64,000 nt of DNA from JACKAN01 sp964502735 (GTDB taxonomy: Bacteria > Bdellovibrionota > Bdellovibrionia > Bdellovibrionales > UBA1609): NCBI GenBank assembly GCA_964502735.1, contig CAZCYD010000004.1, positions 1-64,000 of the forward strand. Reading direction: 5' to 3'. A model generated the notes under the pieces. It did no database searches and had not been told where the DNA came from. It saw nothing but the letters and a program-made list of their open reading frames with translations. Below, piece by piece: positions 63,675 to 64,000 of the stretch. Within the stretch, counting starts at the first letter, position 1. Every line of letters begins with the position of its first letter. Made by a program: the position numbers and the translations under genes.

Positions 63675-64000
63675 CTAGGGAAAATTAAAAATTATACCCT
63701 CATTGCCAATGAGAGTTTGAAGCGAGCTAGGAGCCGTCGGGCAAGGCGAGGATTTCTCCAGAGCTTCGAGTGCCATGCTATCAAAAACATTATTGCCAGA
63801 GGACGTTATTATAGTTTTGCTAGTAATATAGCCTCTGTTGTCAATGGTTACCTTAACTTGAGCTTTGTATTCAGAGTCTATTAGCCACTGGGGCAAAACC
63901 CAATTTTCTTTCACATGTTTTTCAAGTTTAGCAAAGTATTCATCATATTGTAATTTAGAAAGTCCACCAAGGTCTGAGCCAGTAGTTACAATATTACCTT
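63675..64000 (-). CDS. TolA/TonB-type C-terminal protein (partial)
   Basis: The frame is open to the window edge; at least 108 residues are visible. The part around FAKLEKHVKENWVLPQWL, then VKVTIDNRGYITSKTIITSSG and DSMALEALEKSSPCP is the TonB/TolA C-terminal domain. Position directly before tolB suggests TolA. The membrane anchor and helical linker lie outside the window. Confidence 0.8.
   Translation of the reverse strand, partial: GNIVTTGSDLGGLSKLQYDEYFAKLEKHVKENWVLPQWLIDSEYKAQVKVTIDNRGYITSKTIITSSGNNVFDSMALEALEKSSPCPTAPSSLQTLIGNEGIIFNFP

Overview
The window looks like a chromosomal piece of a Gram-negative, AT-leaning member of the Bdellovibrionota (Bdellovibrio-like). The basis is the mix of Tad/Flp and type IVa-like pilus genes, TolB and a TolA-like protein, an Mla-type lipid transporter, MotAB and many exported proteins of unknown function. 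This placement is inference; no rRNA is present to test it. There is no CRISPR array, no insertion sequence and no prophage.

Layout. 0-2.1 kb: an exported RHS/YD-repeat protein with a small exported partner. 2.2-10.3 kb (minus strand): a compact Tad (Flp pilus) operon running from the Flp pilin through the prepilin peptidase, several pilin-like proteins, CpaB and the CpaC secretin to a ParA/CpaE-CpaF fusion ATPase and one TadB-type membrane protein. A sigma-54-type promoter with a stem-loop at its predicted +1 precedes the pilin. 10.6-13.4 kb: two divergent exported or pilin-like genes. 13.5-24.3 kb: housekeeping genes (NAD synthetase, DnaQ-type exonuclease, a degenerate PHP protein, RodZ, a TPR lipoprotein, an RNA uracil methyltransferase, ndk, sucD, sucC, mdh). 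25.3-30.4 kb (minus): three minor-pilin-like genes, one a 1091-residue pilin-adhesin, followed by the relic of a Crp/Fnr regulator. 30.7-34.6 kb: a five-gene Mla-like transporter with two different ATPases and two different permeases. 35.4-38.3 kb: a lysine-repeat histone-like protein not longer than 46 residues, then a split TadB/TadC-like pair with an exported protein and a Ser/Thr kinase carrying a PEGA-like tail. 38.4-40.6 kb: uppP, a small protein and a trans-sulfuration enzyme.

41.3-52.6 kb is the most remarkable part. Three consecutive genes encode (i) a PrkA/YeaG-type AAA protein, (ii) an 1831-residue AAA protein and (iii) a fusion of SpoVR with a DUF444/YeaH-type VWA domain. PrkA, YeaH and SpoVR (YcgB) are known as a conserved cytoplasmic trio. 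Here all three products start with a predicted Sec signal peptide, and a giant extra ATPase sits in the middle. I regard this as the best candidate for an undescribed system.

52.7-64 kb: tRNA-Phe(GAA), a Dus enzyme, an ABC-2 transporter whose ATPase has lost essentially every catalytic residue, a 128-bp element with 44-bp perfect inverted arms, an SDR epimerase, a cyclic-nucleotide-binding protein with motA and motB, and then on the minus strand a TolA/TonB-like gene (cut by the window edge), tolB, glnE and a cyclophilin.
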